A DNA stretch of 64,000 bases from Symmetrospora coprosmae (lineage: Eukaryota; Basidiomycota; Cystobasidiomycetes; Symmetrosporaceae), in contig VUYT01000002.1 in the NCBI GenBank assembly GCA_008802785.1, positions 868,001-932,000 on the forward strand, in the 5' to 3' direction. Positions 49,303 to 60,943 of the stretch are shown here, piece by piece (the first letter of the stretch is position 1; each line of letters begins with the position of its first letter). Under the pieces are notes generated by a model that was given only the letters and a program-made list of their open reading frames with translations, was not told the origin of the DNA and ran no database searches. A program made the translations under genes and the position numbers.

Positions 49303-51037
49303 ATGGCACCCGCAGCAGCGGCACCTCTCGCTCCCGGGCAGAAGCGAAAGACCAATTGGTCCAATGTCGGCGTCGGAGGTGGGTGTTGGCAGTCTGGGTG
49401 TGCCTGGCCGGCCGGCTGCATAGGCGCGCGTTCAAGGCTGAATCTCTCATCGGGTCCCCATCTCGGCGGGTAGCCATCATGAAGTGGGCATGACTCTCTG
49501 CTCTCTGTCTATTCGCAGCATCAACCGCTGACTGCGTGTCTCTGTTCTCCTCTGCCCGCAGCATGTTCGAGGTCACCACGCTCGGACAGCCGCTCGAGGT
49601 GAGTTGTCCTACTCACGCTTCCGTCTTGCCCGGTTTCACCCCCGCTGAGCCTCGCCATTACCGCTCGCTTCCACAGGTCCTCAAGACGCAGATGGCGTCC
49701 AACCGGTGCGCTCTCTCCGCTTCCATCTAGGCCCCGTCCTGCCAACCGGATTGTGCGCATTCGTCCGCTCCCGCTGATCACGTGTAGTCTCGGTGCTTGC
49801 GTGCTACAGATCCCAGTCCATGCCGGCAGCAGCTGCGACAGTTTGGAGCAGAGGCGGTATTCGCGGTAGTGAGTCGCTCTCTCTCCTCTTGCTGTCTGGC
49901 CGTGCGCACCCAACCGAAAGCTGATTCTCCTCCCCCGCGCAGTCTACCAGGGCCTGATTCCATGGTGAGACCGCGCTCACTCCCCCGGCGCACTCCTCGC
50001 ATGCACCAGCTAACCTCGTGTCGCACAGGGCATGGATCGAGGCGTCGACCAAGGGCGGCGTCCTCCTCTTCACGGCGGCAGAGATCGAGAACCGCACGAT
50101 TGACCTCGGTGTCAGCCCGGGCACGGCGGGCCTGCTCGGCGGGATGGGCGGAGGTGTCGTACAGGCGTACGCGACCATGGGCTTCTGCACGAGTGGGTGC
50201 CTCCCTCCCCTCTGTTCGGCGAGAAAGTTGCCTGATGAACCGTGCTGACCTGACGGTCGCGTCGCCCGCAGCCATGAAGACGGCAGAGATCACAAGGCAC
50301 AAGGCCGTCGCTGTCGCTGGACAGGCTGCTGAGAAGGTTCCCTCGACGTGGAAGCGTGGGTCTCGCTCTCCCTTTCTGCCCGTCTCGCATTTGAAAACCC
50401 CGCTGACGGAGTATCCCGCGGACCCGCACGCAGTCTTTGGCGACATCTACAAGAAGGACGGCATCCGTGGCATCAACAAGGGCGTGAACGCAGTCGCGCT
50501 GCGGCAGATGACGAACTGGGGCTCGCGGATGGGTTTCGCGCGCCTGGCCGAGCAGGGCATCCGCAAAGTGCGAGGGAAGCGCGAGGGGGAGAGCCTCGGT
50601 GCGCTCGACAAGATTGCGGCGAGCAGCTTTGGAGGAGCACTCGGCACGTGGAACCAGCCCATCGAGGTCGTCCGCGTCGAGATGCAGAGCATGGCCAAGC
50701 AGACGAGCGCGAACAGGCCCGCTAAGCTTACTGTCTTCAAGTGGGTCCTGTCTTCTCGCGTCCTTCTGATACATGAGGGGCCCCGGCTGATGCCTCGTGT
50801 CGTGCAGCACGCTTGCGTACATCTACAAGGAGGGAGGCATCAAGGCTCTCTACCGCGGTGTCACTCCGCGCATCGGGCTCGGCGTCTGGCAGACGGTCTG
50901 CATGGTCTCGTTCGCAGAGTGCGTCCGATCTCGCGCTTCCTTCGCGATTGCCACCGAGCATCGAGCAAGACTGATCTTGTTCTGTCTCTCATCACAGCTA
51001 CGTCAAGGCCTGGGTCGGTACCGCCAAGAAGGTCTGA
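49303..51037 (+). CDS. YHM2: Mitochondrial carrier, YHM2 (citrate/oxoglutarate) type
   Basis: ATG 49303 begins [19 protein letters not shown]. About nine introns split a carrier of normal size. The joined sequence carries [44 protein letters not shown], a [18 protein letters not shown] segment, [71 protein letters not shown], and ends WVGTAKKV. These are characteristic of YHM2, including the [12 protein letters not shown] motif. YHM2 exchanges citrate for 2-oxoglutarate across the inner membrane, supplying cytosolic NADPH, and associates with mitochondrial DNA in yeast. The join GVGGG-MFEV uses donor GTGTTG near 49387. An exon of ten codons ([10 protein letters not shown]) and another of similar size show the fine splitting. 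Confidence 0.92.
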
Positions 51038-51520
51038 GGGCCTCAGGCTTGCCGCTTCGCTTGACACCGTCACTTCCCAAAAGCGGGCCCGCGCCCAAAT
51101 CATGCAGTACACACACTCTGGGATACCCTGGCACGGCAGTAGAGAGAATAGACCGTCCATCTGTGCTCGTCTCGTCCAGCCGTCTCGAAAGCAGTGGGTC
51201 TCCCTTTTCTCGCGAGCGCGTAGAATGTCGTTACCTTGTACTGTACCACCTAGAGAGGCCCGTCTGGAGAGGCCAGTGAAAACAGACGAGATGTCCTCTC
51301 GGATACAGCCTACTGCGCACGCCTTCTTGCTTCCTCGCTCGCTCTACCTGAGCGCTGACAGTGTCGCAACGTTAACCATCGGGTCGTCTCCGGAGCCTGA
51401 GGACGTCTCCTCGACTTTCCCGCCCGCTTTGCTTTCCTGCTCCGCTATGTTCGAACATCTTCGCATTGATTCGCTCGGCAAGATCATTTCTCGCATGGCT
51501 ACATCCAGCAGGACCGTGCC
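51038..51520. other. Intergenic region YHM2 / bromodomain gene
   Basis: These 483 bp are between plus-strand genes, with no supported exon. They hold the YHM2 terminator and the promoter of the next gene. Confidence 0.45.
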
Positions 51521-54500
51521 ATGACGGGCTCGAATGACATGGAGGGCGTCGAGCTGGCCCACGGCGCGCCGTCGACCTCGAACACGTCTATCGGGACGGC
51601 GACGGGCGCTGGAAACGACATCGCCGGACTGAGCCTGAAGCACAAGGCCGCGTGTCTGAACCTCATCGAGAATCTGCTCAAGCGGAAAGATGGGACGAGC
51701 GTGCGCTACATGACCAAGAAGCTGCTCGGTGAAGTCTCGTCCTGGGCCTGCGCGCTGGTCGCGACTCGTGTACAAACACGCCTGTGGCTGACCAGGTCAT
51801 GCTTCATACAGGCTTTCTGCCTGGCGAGGGGTTCAGACCTCAGGACTTTGGGAAATCCTCTTTTCCCGCAGCACTCGAGACCGTCCGCCAGCAGTCAGTC
51901 TTGCAGCACTTGCAGCTCTACCGATGCCAGTTCCGCCGAACTGGGCAATTGCACGGCATGTCGACTGACACTTTCGCTGCAGAGTCCGCGCAGATGCTCA
52001 CACGTCTGTTGGGACTGTATATCGGGCGCTGTTGAGGTGCTTCGCCAACGTCGAAGACCAGCCTGGATACACTTCAACGTGTGTGGCTGAGGCTATCGTA
52101 TGGGAGGTATGCGGCAGACAGCTTGTACAGGATCAGCTCAACGCTGACAAGGAACGAATACGCGCTACAGTCTCTCCTACACGACGCATGGCTCGAGGAG
52201 ACCCGTCTGCCTGCCCTGTATCGGACTTTCCTTGATCTCGGCCAAATTGACCCGGAATGGCGGAAGCTGCCCGTCCAGACGCGCGCGCAGCGCATGGTAT
52301 ACTAGAAGTCGCACTGGATCCTGTACTTCATCCGTCGGCTATCCAAGCACAAGAACAGGACCGGTCGATTGATCGCATACAATTTCAGGGATCTGCCAGG
52401 TACACAGAATGTCTGCAAGCCTTGAAGACGCTCGGACGGAACATCACCAGCTGACTACGCGATGGCCGCCCAGACAAAGACTGGGATCCGATCTGGTACA
52501 AGGCCTACGTTGGCGTGCAGGACCCTATGAGTTTGGATATTGTCGCAAACAGGTCAGAAGCTGGCATTGTCCCCAAGTATGCCCATTGCACTTCCATAGT
52601 AGCTGCTGATGTTCTGTCGTTACTTGCTGACAGATTGCGGCTCGGACTGTACAAGCTCGATGCAGAAGGCAGAAAGACTGTGCGGGCAGATTTGGGCCAA
52701 GTCTTCGGAGTAGTGGTTGAGAACGGTAACCGCTCGAGCGAGAGGTATCGCGATGCAGTCGATATGCAGGTAAGCCGTGGCCGTGATTGATTTGAGGGAG
52801 GACATGCTGAGCCCCAATACGCCGCCGGAATCCGCTCAGGCGATTCTGAACAAGTGGTGGCCCATCGCAGGCTCAGTCCCCGGCTTAGACCCAACAGCCG
52901 CGGCGCAGACGATGACGACCGCCCATGCCATTGCTTCTTCAAGTTCAGCTACGGATCCGAAGAGTACCCGAGGAGCGACGGCCGCCCCGCAAACCCTGCC
53001 TAAGTTCGTCAAGGTCGCAGGGTCCGCGTCCACAACGGCATCCGTATCCCGAGCGGCACCAGCATCAGCGGGTGCATCGGGGCCTCCAGTCCCGGCCGAT
53101 GCGAGCCAGACTCAGACCCTGACGTCCGCACAATATCGCGACATGTACCTCACGATCATCGTTAAGCTGCTCAAGTATACGGACCCAAAAAGTGGGCGAG
53201 AGATCGGGAAGCAGTTCAGTGAGGCTGTCAACGCACTCGTCACCCGGGTAATGCCCGGCATTATGCTGAACGACCCCTGCAAGGCAGTCTAGACACTGTC
53301 CGGTGGCAGTAAGATGAATTCCTTGTTCGATTATCAGCGATCTGGCTGACGTAGCGCGCGTCGCTCTTCCCATAAGTATAGGCTGTGTACCGTCACCTTC
53401 TCCACTCCGAAGGAAGCCTATATGGCCATATTGCATTGTTTCACCCGCGCTTCTGCAGATTCTGGCTGCTCTGCGCAGCGTATTGCGGATGCTATCGAGA
53501 TGCAGGTGAGACTATCGGGTTGTCGTTGCAACAGACAGGTCTTCACAGACGGCTCACACACCTGACTCCGCCACCAGCTTCAATTCAGCCTTCTCTGGAT
53601 GCAGGAACCACGTCTACCGAGCGATGCCACCTTTCTGGCTGTTGGTCACCTGAACGCAAAGTGCTGGACGGTCACGGTTCAGAAGCGCATCCAGCGGATC
53701 GGCTCACGCAAGACCGCAGAGCTGCTCGAGCTCTCTACCAAGCTCGTCAATCAAAGGGACTGGACTACAGGCAGGCGAATCGGGATACGATTCGACGAAG
53801 TTATACGTACGGATGCCTCTACCCCGTTCCTTTCGGACAACGTACTGATCGGCGTGCCTGTGTGCAGCTCGCACGGATGACGAAGTTCGTCAGTATCGTC
53901 GAAGAGTCGAGAACCACTTCAGCCTTGGCATGTTCTGCAACAGGTACGTTGCTCGATGCTCTGCTGTCCTGTTGTTCCGCTCACTCGACATAACGATTAT
54001 CGTCGAGACAGAGTCCGACTTGGCCTGTATACTCTCAAGGACGTTCAAGGCATTCGGTCAGATCTGGCGCTCGTCTTCGGCGATGTCATCGAGCACACGG
54101 ATCCTGCCTCTCAGCTACATGTCGATGCGCTGGAGATGGCAGTAAGTCGGCTAGAACAAGATGGCCCCTTCGTCTCCGCAGGGCTGATCCCTCGACTGTT
54201 TATCGCTGGCAGGCCGTCTTGCAATCGCTGTGGCCGCCGCCTTCCACAGCTTCCTCTCCTCCACCCACGAAGACGTCGCTCTCGCGCTCTACCGCCGATC
54301 TGCCCGGTCGAGCTGCTCAAGCCACATCGCCATCCGCGGCATCCGCTCCGGAGTCCGCTGGCGGTCCGCATCCGACGATGAGCGCCACCGACGGTCACCG
54401 CTCGAGTTCAGTCACTAGGCTCGAGCAGGTACCGCTGCCAGTACGGCTCTCTGCTTCAGCGTCACTGCAGCCACGCGCTGTGCCGTCAGATTCACCCTCC

Positions 54501-57500
54501 GTACCTGACATGACGTCAGCCGTTGGGCCCGCTTCAAATACCAGTCTGGCAGCTCCGTCCACGGCGAAACTGAGCACCGGTACCTCCGCCACATCGAATT
54601 TTGCTGCAGATCCAAGTCTCGTCGCCGCTGGCACATTGGACGTTCATGAAGCGGCGACACGCCTACCTGCGACTTCCGCAGAGGGCTCAGCGGTTCCTGA
54701 AACCGTTCCTAACTCCGACACTGAAACGATGACGGTGCAGGCGCTGGCCACAGTCGCATCAGCCCACACTGCAGTTGCAAGTCCTGAACTGCCGCCTCCT
54801 GTCGTGGAGTCCAGCCAAGAATCGACCGCAATCGCTGCATTACCTGTCGTCGCGGCCGCAAGCCTTGCGCCCGAGGCGAAGCCGTCGGCAACTCCGACAG
54901 GTAATACATTCAGCGCTGATTCTTCCGCATCAGCGAGCGATCTCTTCAACAAGGCCTCGTCCACGGAGTTTCCGACCGGTTTCACTCCGCATATCCACTC
55001 CATTTTGACTGCCGAGCCGCACATTCTTGTCTGCATTGCGAGCGCCAATACGAGCGAGAAGCTTCATCACCTCTTCGAACATGTGAAACAGCTCGAGCCT
55101 GCGGCTGCACACCTCATGAAGGACTTGATTCAGGAAGCTGCGGACAGCATCAGCAAGCGGAAAGAGCAGTCGACGGTGGAGCCCAGAGCGCATGCCGGTC
55201 TCCCTTACGTTCTCGATCTCGTTTACTATCCCGAAGTGAGCGGCATCGTTTCGCCGACCCAGCCTCATCTGGAAGCCTCTTGGCAGTCACGACACGCGTG
55301 GGCTGCCGAGACGCTGCATCGCGTCTTTCCGCCCGAGCTTGCAATTCCTTCGCAAGCGCAGGATATGCAGCGCAGGCAGCTGCTTGACTACAGTGTCGAA
55401 CTCCGCCAAATGCAAGTGCAACTGCAGGTCGGATCGAGCCGCTACCTCGGTCACAGGGCCCTTAAGAGGCTTATTGGCGGAGGCACCGGTACATCCGATG
55501 CTCCCATCGACGTTGAAGCTATGGCGGACCGAGCGAAGAAAGCTGAGGTGGGCCGAGTTTGTCGCAGGACGGGTTTTATATCGCTGAGCTGACTCCTCGA
55601 TTGCAGAACGCCTGGCTGTCAGCCGTGATTTCCCACTACTTCCCGTTGCGACAGCAAGCAATCAAGCTCTTGCACCCAGTGGGCGAGAGTGTACAAGACC
55701 TGAAGGATAAGGCCCTCATAAGAATGATACAGGTAGGCCATTTACGCGATCTGAGGCATTCCTTGTTAGTACCAAGGCTGAAGGTTTGCATGCGCGATAG
55801 GCATCTGCCGCAGCAGCATTGCTTGCAATAGACATTGCAGCACTGGAAGTCATCCTTCTGGCTCGCGGAAGCTCTACAGACGTGCTCAGTACGCTTGTCG
55901 GCAGTGGTGTCCGGCCCGCAGGCCTCGAAGACCCGGCCCACCGGGCTCCCTACCCGAGTGTCCCTGAAGACGTCCAGCCCGAGCCAGGTTTCGCGGCTCA
56001 GCCGTACTCCAGCACGATCTCGTCAACCGAGGATGCTGCTGTAGCGGCAGCCGTCTGGTCATACGCACAAGAGCACAGTCGGATGACACAAAATGGCAAA
56101 GACTTCCTGATTGGCCACTGTCGAGCTGCTTTTGTCTCAGAGGGCGTCCAGTCCGCCGTCGGAACCATCGCTCTCGGGTGCCTGGCATTCTTTCCCAACG
56201 ATGTGTCCGTTCTGCTGGTCCTCTCCTCCTTCTACACTATCTCGCAGCGCTATACAGTCGCTGCTTATCTGTCCAGACAGATCCTGGATATCACTGGTGG
56301 AGGAGGACTGGGTGCGGCTGAGGCTTTCTCGAACTTGGCCGTGTGCATGGGAGCTATGGTGAGTCGAGATCATCGACGACGCACAACGCAGCGATTGAAA
56401 CAGGGACCGCTTTCTGCCGCAGGGCTTTTTCGACCCAGCCAGATCACTTCTGCAGAAAGCTCTCAGCATCTATCCGACCTATTGGAGCGCCATGTTCAAT
56501 CTTCTATATCTTTCCATTCGTCCTGAAGACTCGAACGCTGCCATGGATCCCGAGGGAGCTCGGGTCCGAGCAGAGGGCATAATCAGGCTCTGCGGAGACC
56601 TCGAAGCTGGCTTGTGGCCGACACAGCCTACGTCGAAAGGACCACTTGTGCGACTCCTCCCGCCCAACGTTCCCGTCTCCGCCATGCACGAAGCGCAATT
56701 CTACTTCCTCGTCAAGTCGAGGATCCTAGTTAGCCTCGGGGACTTCCGCGAGATGGTCACGACGCTCAAGATCGCCTTGGAGCTTGTCTTCCCGCAGAAG
56801 CTGGCCATGAAGGGCACAGGTGCACTTGCTGAACAGCCAGTCACATTTGCCGAGATTATCCGCGCGGCGTACTTCCATATTCGATATTCGTGGATGGTAC
56901 AGGGCGGAGAGGTGTGCAAGCCGTTCATGGATGCCAGCGAGAAGGCGATCGCTACGATCACCCAAGGCACGCTCACCATTTCGACATTGCTCGAGAATAC
57001 GGCCTGGTAAGTGCTAAGACCCAAATCCTAAATAGAGGGAGCAGGACTGACTGGCATCATGGCGAACGCAGGCACCTGAGTGGGTACCCTAATATCGCCA
57101 CCACGGAAGCCCTGCCTTTATGCGTTTCCAATGGCAGAATGCCGATAGTCACGCTAACTGTGAGTGGAGCCTCAGTCCGAGTGTAAACTTCTCTAATGCT
57201 AACGCATCGTGACAGCCCAAGCACGTCACCAAGATCGCCGAAGGAACCTTCTCGATCGGTCTCCAGAGCACTACGGCGTGGATGCCGCCTGCGCGCAGGG
57301 CTCTGGGCATGAACTCCAATCTGCGACGCAAGGCGGACGTCCAGATGCGCGTGACGAGCTCGTCAATCCTCGTGGCCCTCGCTCGTGTGCTGCAGGGCGC
57401 GCTCGACAGTATGTGCCATCTACAAGTCGATAACAGCGGAGCGGACCGTGCTAATATCCCAGATTCACAGACCCAGACCGAGACATCGATGACTATCTCT

Positions 57501-57958
57501 ACGCAGAGCTCGGATCGCGGCCGTCGCATGGTCTGCTCCTCTGCCTCTATTACCTTGCCTTTTCGCTACACCCGCAAGCTATGACCGCATGGGTGGGTCG
57601 GGCAGCTGTTCATGCTGCTCAAGAAGTGAAAGACTGACGCTTATCTGGGCTGTCGCTAGAATATCGGTCTCCTCTTCACCGACTTTCCCAATTTCCCCAC
57701 CACCCACGTCTCGACGAAAAAGGGCCTCAAACAGTACACATCCCTCGACATTGCGAGGATCTGGGTGCGCAAGGCGCATGCCCTCAATACGGATGGTAGC
57801 GTTCCAAGTAGGTCGATTCCGTGTGGGTCGGTTTGTTGCACCCAAGCTGACGATCGCGGACCGTGCTAGTCGAGCTTTTCGCACAATTCTTCGAGCAGTT
57901 TCCGGTACCGGCTGGCAGTAACAGCAGCGGTCGCAAGAGCCAGTCAGTCAGTGTCTGA
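51521..57958 (+). CDS. Multi-bromodomain protein with TPR-like C-terminal region
   Basis: ATG 51521 starts MTGSNDMEGVELAHG; more than a dozen short introns follow. Three bromodomain-like modules can be spliced. The clearest (52306-52870) joins WILYFIRRLSKHKNRTGRL to the FRDLP loop, DPIWYKAYVGVQDPMSLDIV, ANRLRLGLYKL, RADLGQVFGVVVENG, and YRDAVDMQAILNKWW. The second starts at MYLTIIVKLLKYTDPKSGRE and ends RIADAIEMQ. The third has LLELSTKLVNQRDWTTGRR, FSLGMFCNRVRLGLYTL, DLALVFGDVIEH and HVDALEMA. The asparagine that contacts acetyl-lysine is not obvious. Tandem bromodomains suggest a chromatin remodeller subunit of RSC/polybromo type. The exon after the third module (from about 54214) is stop-free to 55557 and runs through Ser/Pro/Ala-rich linker into helical TPR-like repeats (AEAFSNLAVCMGAMGFFDPARSLL, LSIYPTYWSAMFNLLYL). 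The stop is at 57956-57958. It may be two genes, with ATG 54378 as an alternative second start. Confidence 0.6.
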
Positions 57959-58155
57959 GTCAGTATACGTCCAGCACAAGGATTTCGGTGTCGGGCAGCC
58001 ATCGCATTAGTCATTTAGCAAGTTGGCCCTGTGTCCCGTCACGATCGGGCGCGAAATGGCAGGAAGGACTGGCGTTGTTGGATAATCTATATGCTACACC
58101 TGCAATGCATGCAAGCTCGTTCTGATTCACGTCCACTATTGCCTTGATGTCAGAT

Positions 58156-60338
58156 TCAGGCCTTAGGGAGGTCCTCGATCCGGGTGAGGGTAGGGTAGCC
58201 GGCCTTGGGCGGGTCGGAGAACTTGGTCTCGACGAAACACTTGAGCAGATTTCCTTCACGTTTGTCGAACGCAGCATAGAGCGCTTCAAAGTCCTCCATG
58301 GGAAATCGGTGCGTGAGGATGAGTCTATAGAGGGTATTGGAGAGGGGCGGAGCGTCAGCCTGCGGCGATGCCGGATGATCGGTCCGGAGAACAAGGGCAC
58401 GCGCCTGACGTCGAACAAGCCAGTCTTGATATAGCGTTCGGCCAGCTGCGACCAGTACAAATGAACTGGTGCTTGGCCATTGCCTGAGGGAGGGGCAACG
58501 TGTTGTGTCAATGACCCTGCCCGGTGGCAAAACCCGCCCGACACACGGCGAAGGAAGCGACAAACCGATGAAGCGGATACCCTTCTCCATCAGAGCGCCA
58601 ATGTTGAAGCCGTTCGTGATACTATCGCGTTAAAGAAGCTGGTTAGCAGGTATGAAAGCCGCTGAAGGCTAGTGCGGACTCACCCGGCGTAAGCGGAGAT
58701 GAGGCCACAAGACCCCATCTTCCTGGTAGCCATGATCATCTCGTTCGCAGTCTCTGCGACGTCTGTCTCGAGCAGAAGGGCCTTCTGTACTTTGTGGAAC
58801 TGCATGACGGGAAGCGAGTTCAGCTTGCTAAAGGACCCCGAGCGAAAAGACCCGAAACTCACCATTCCCTCTGCGACACCACACCCACACGGAATGGCGA
58901 GGAGCGTCAGCGAGTGTCTTCGTATAGATAGGGGGCGAACCTGGCAGCCGCCCCTGGGCTATCCTTGCCATGAGACTCACTCGGCTCGTGGAAAGTCTAT
59001 CAAGGGGCACCAAAGCAGTTAGAAGAGTTGTTACCCATCTCGCAACAATCGCAAGTAAAGCACTCACACCACAATCGAGGGCCCTGTCAAGACCGCCCGG
59101 AACGAGCTCCAGGAGGTGCTTGACCATATCCTTGTGCTCGTTGAAGTTGACGACCTCGATGCCGAGCTTCTCCTTCGCATAGTCGAGACGGAAGGGAACG
59201 CCATCAATGCCGATGATACGTTTGGCTCCCTTGAGCTGGCACCACCTGGCAGCAGCAAGTCCGATGGGGCCGAGACCCCAGATGCCGACAGTGTCGCCGT
59301 CCGTGACGCCCGTGTCGTGCACACAGTGGTAGGACGTGGGCAGAACGTCCGAGAGGTAGATTGCCTCCTCGTCCGAGACGTCGTCCGGGATGGGCAGGCA
59401 GTTGACTTCTCCGAAGGGCACCTTGACGTATTCTGCCTGTCCACCTGGGAAGCCACCCGTGAAGCGAATGTTCAGTGCTCAGTGCCCGGTGCTCGTACTC
59501 GAAACACTGCTAACCTGGGAAGCCACCCGTGAAGTGACTATAGCCAAAGAAGCCAGCATCTCGCCCGCCATACATGGTCTGCATCATCGACGAGTCGTTG
59601 GTGCGCTCGCAGAAGGACGACAGCTTCTTTTCGCAGTAGCGGCACTTGCCGCATGCGATCTGGAAGGAGACGACGACGCGGTCGCCGACCTTGAGCTTGG
59701 TGACGTTGGGGCCGATGCGGTCAACCTTGCCGCAGAACTCGTGGCCTGTGCATGGTAGACTTCAGTAGAGTCTCGAGAGTTCGGCAGTGGCGTTTGCGCG
59801 ACTTACCGAGGATGTCTCCCTTCTGCATGTTAAGAATCTCCGAATGGTAGAGGTGCAAGTCGGAGCTTTACGAATTGCATAGGAGCACTTAGTATCTCAA
59901 CCCATTGTACTCTATACGCGGGCTGTTGTAAAACGTACCCGCAGATCTGTCGTCGGCGGAAACGGAAGATTAGCAACGCTCGCAAGCCAAGAGGCGCAAG
60001 AGAGGCTCACGGTGGTTCCAGTGACCTTGAGGACGACGTCGTCCTGTAGGATGGTACAGCTTCAGCCATCGAGACCTTCAGAAGGTCCAGTTCTTGAAGG
60101 GCGACAACGCACATCTTGGGTGATGTCAGGGATCTTCGCGTCGATAACCTTCACCTTCTCCTGGCCGAACCACGCGAGAGCGCGCATGGTCTCCTCGCCT
60201 TCGCGGGCTGTATGGCAAGCAGCTTCAGCATATAACCATCAGTAGTCTTCTGGAGCGCAACGAACCCTTGTAGCCAGCCTCGACCTCAGATGGCTCCGGA
60301 CCCATGGCATTCTGGATGGTGTTTGCGACGAACTGCAT
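58156..60338 (-). CDS. Zinc-dependent alcohol dehydrogenase, formaldehyde-dehydrogenase-like
   Basis: Start at 60338 (MQFVANTIQNAMGPEPSE), stop at 58156, with about ten introns. MDR-family motifs in order: ICGSDLHLYHSE (catalytic Cys, its codon in an 8-nt exon at 59939-59946), GHEFCGKVDRIG, GDRVVVSFQIACGKCRYCEKKLSSFCE (four Cys of the structural zinc), GGQAEYVKVPFGE, the Rossmann motif GIWGLGPIGLAAARWCQ, RALDCG, and the end PMEDFEALYAAFDKREGNLLKCF. The long GKCRYCEKKLSSFC region and YGGRDAGFFGYSH loop resemble glutathione-independent formaldehyde dehydrogenases and their fungal relatives. It probably oxidises formaldehyde or another small aldehyde or alcohol with NAD, in the cytosol. Intron 59445-59514 is flanked by a perfect direct repeat. 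Confidence 0.9.
59443..59534 (-). repeat. 22-bp direct repeat flanking a 70-nt intron
   Basis: The 22 bases at 59443-59464 recur exactly at 59513-59534, 70 bp apart. Each copy, read on the minus strand, contains CCCAGGT. The upstream copy supplies the donor and the downstream copy the acceptor of intron 59445-59514, so the intron length equals the repeat period. Confidence 0.9.
59939..59946 (-). other. 8-nt microexon of the alcohol dehydrogenase gene
   Basis: Minus-strand ATCTGCGG is bounded by an upstream CGACAG acceptor and a GTACGT donor. Joining ..GGAACCACC + ATCTGCGG + CTCCGACTTG.. restores TTICGSDLHLYH, the conserved catalytic zinc site. Skipping it would remove the catalytic Cys and shift the frame. 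Confidence 0.85.
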
Positions 60339-60943
60339 GATGGGCTGGCTAATTGCTGTGTGACTGTATGAGTGCGAATGCGTTTGGAGCGAAGGCAAGA
60401 GAGGCGTTCTTCACTCTGTGCTGCTGACAATCTTGCGACCACCACCACGCGCATATCTCCGCTCCGGCGGCATCTTCCCTTCTCCGCCTCTGACGTACTT
60501 GAAAATAGGGGCAGGCACAGGCACAAGGGGGATCGGCACAGGCACAGTAGACGGTCGATCCCCGCTACGATATCGCACTGGCTTTGCCCGTTCAATGTGA
60601 GGGAGGAGTGCTCTATGATACTGAGGCCTGTGATGCTATACATGTTTGACAACAAGGATTGACCTGCACTCTGATTCGACAAAGACTCTGTCTGTGTTTT
60701 GCGGGCCCATGTACTGCTACATCCGGGCCGCCACGCACATGTATAGTTCCTGTTGAGAAGAGTGAGGCGGACTATCTACACTGGCCCGATTTTCTCGATG
60801 ACGATGATGCAACATACGACAGAGACTGCTTTGTTTGAATTGTCGAGATGGATGTATTCCCTCGCCCGTTCCACGATGCTGCTGGCCGCCGGGATTCTCA
60901 CAGGCTGCCGTTCTTGGGGTGTTGCTGAAAAGATAGGACGGAG
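60339..60943. promoter_or_regulatory. Promoter region of the dehydrogenase / terminator of the HMG-box gene
   Basis: This is 0.6 kb between two minus-strand genes. AGGGG cores at about 60507 and 60530 match the fungal stress-response element by sequence only. GGCACA units repeat at about 60512-60545. No coding signal was seen. Confidence 0.4.
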
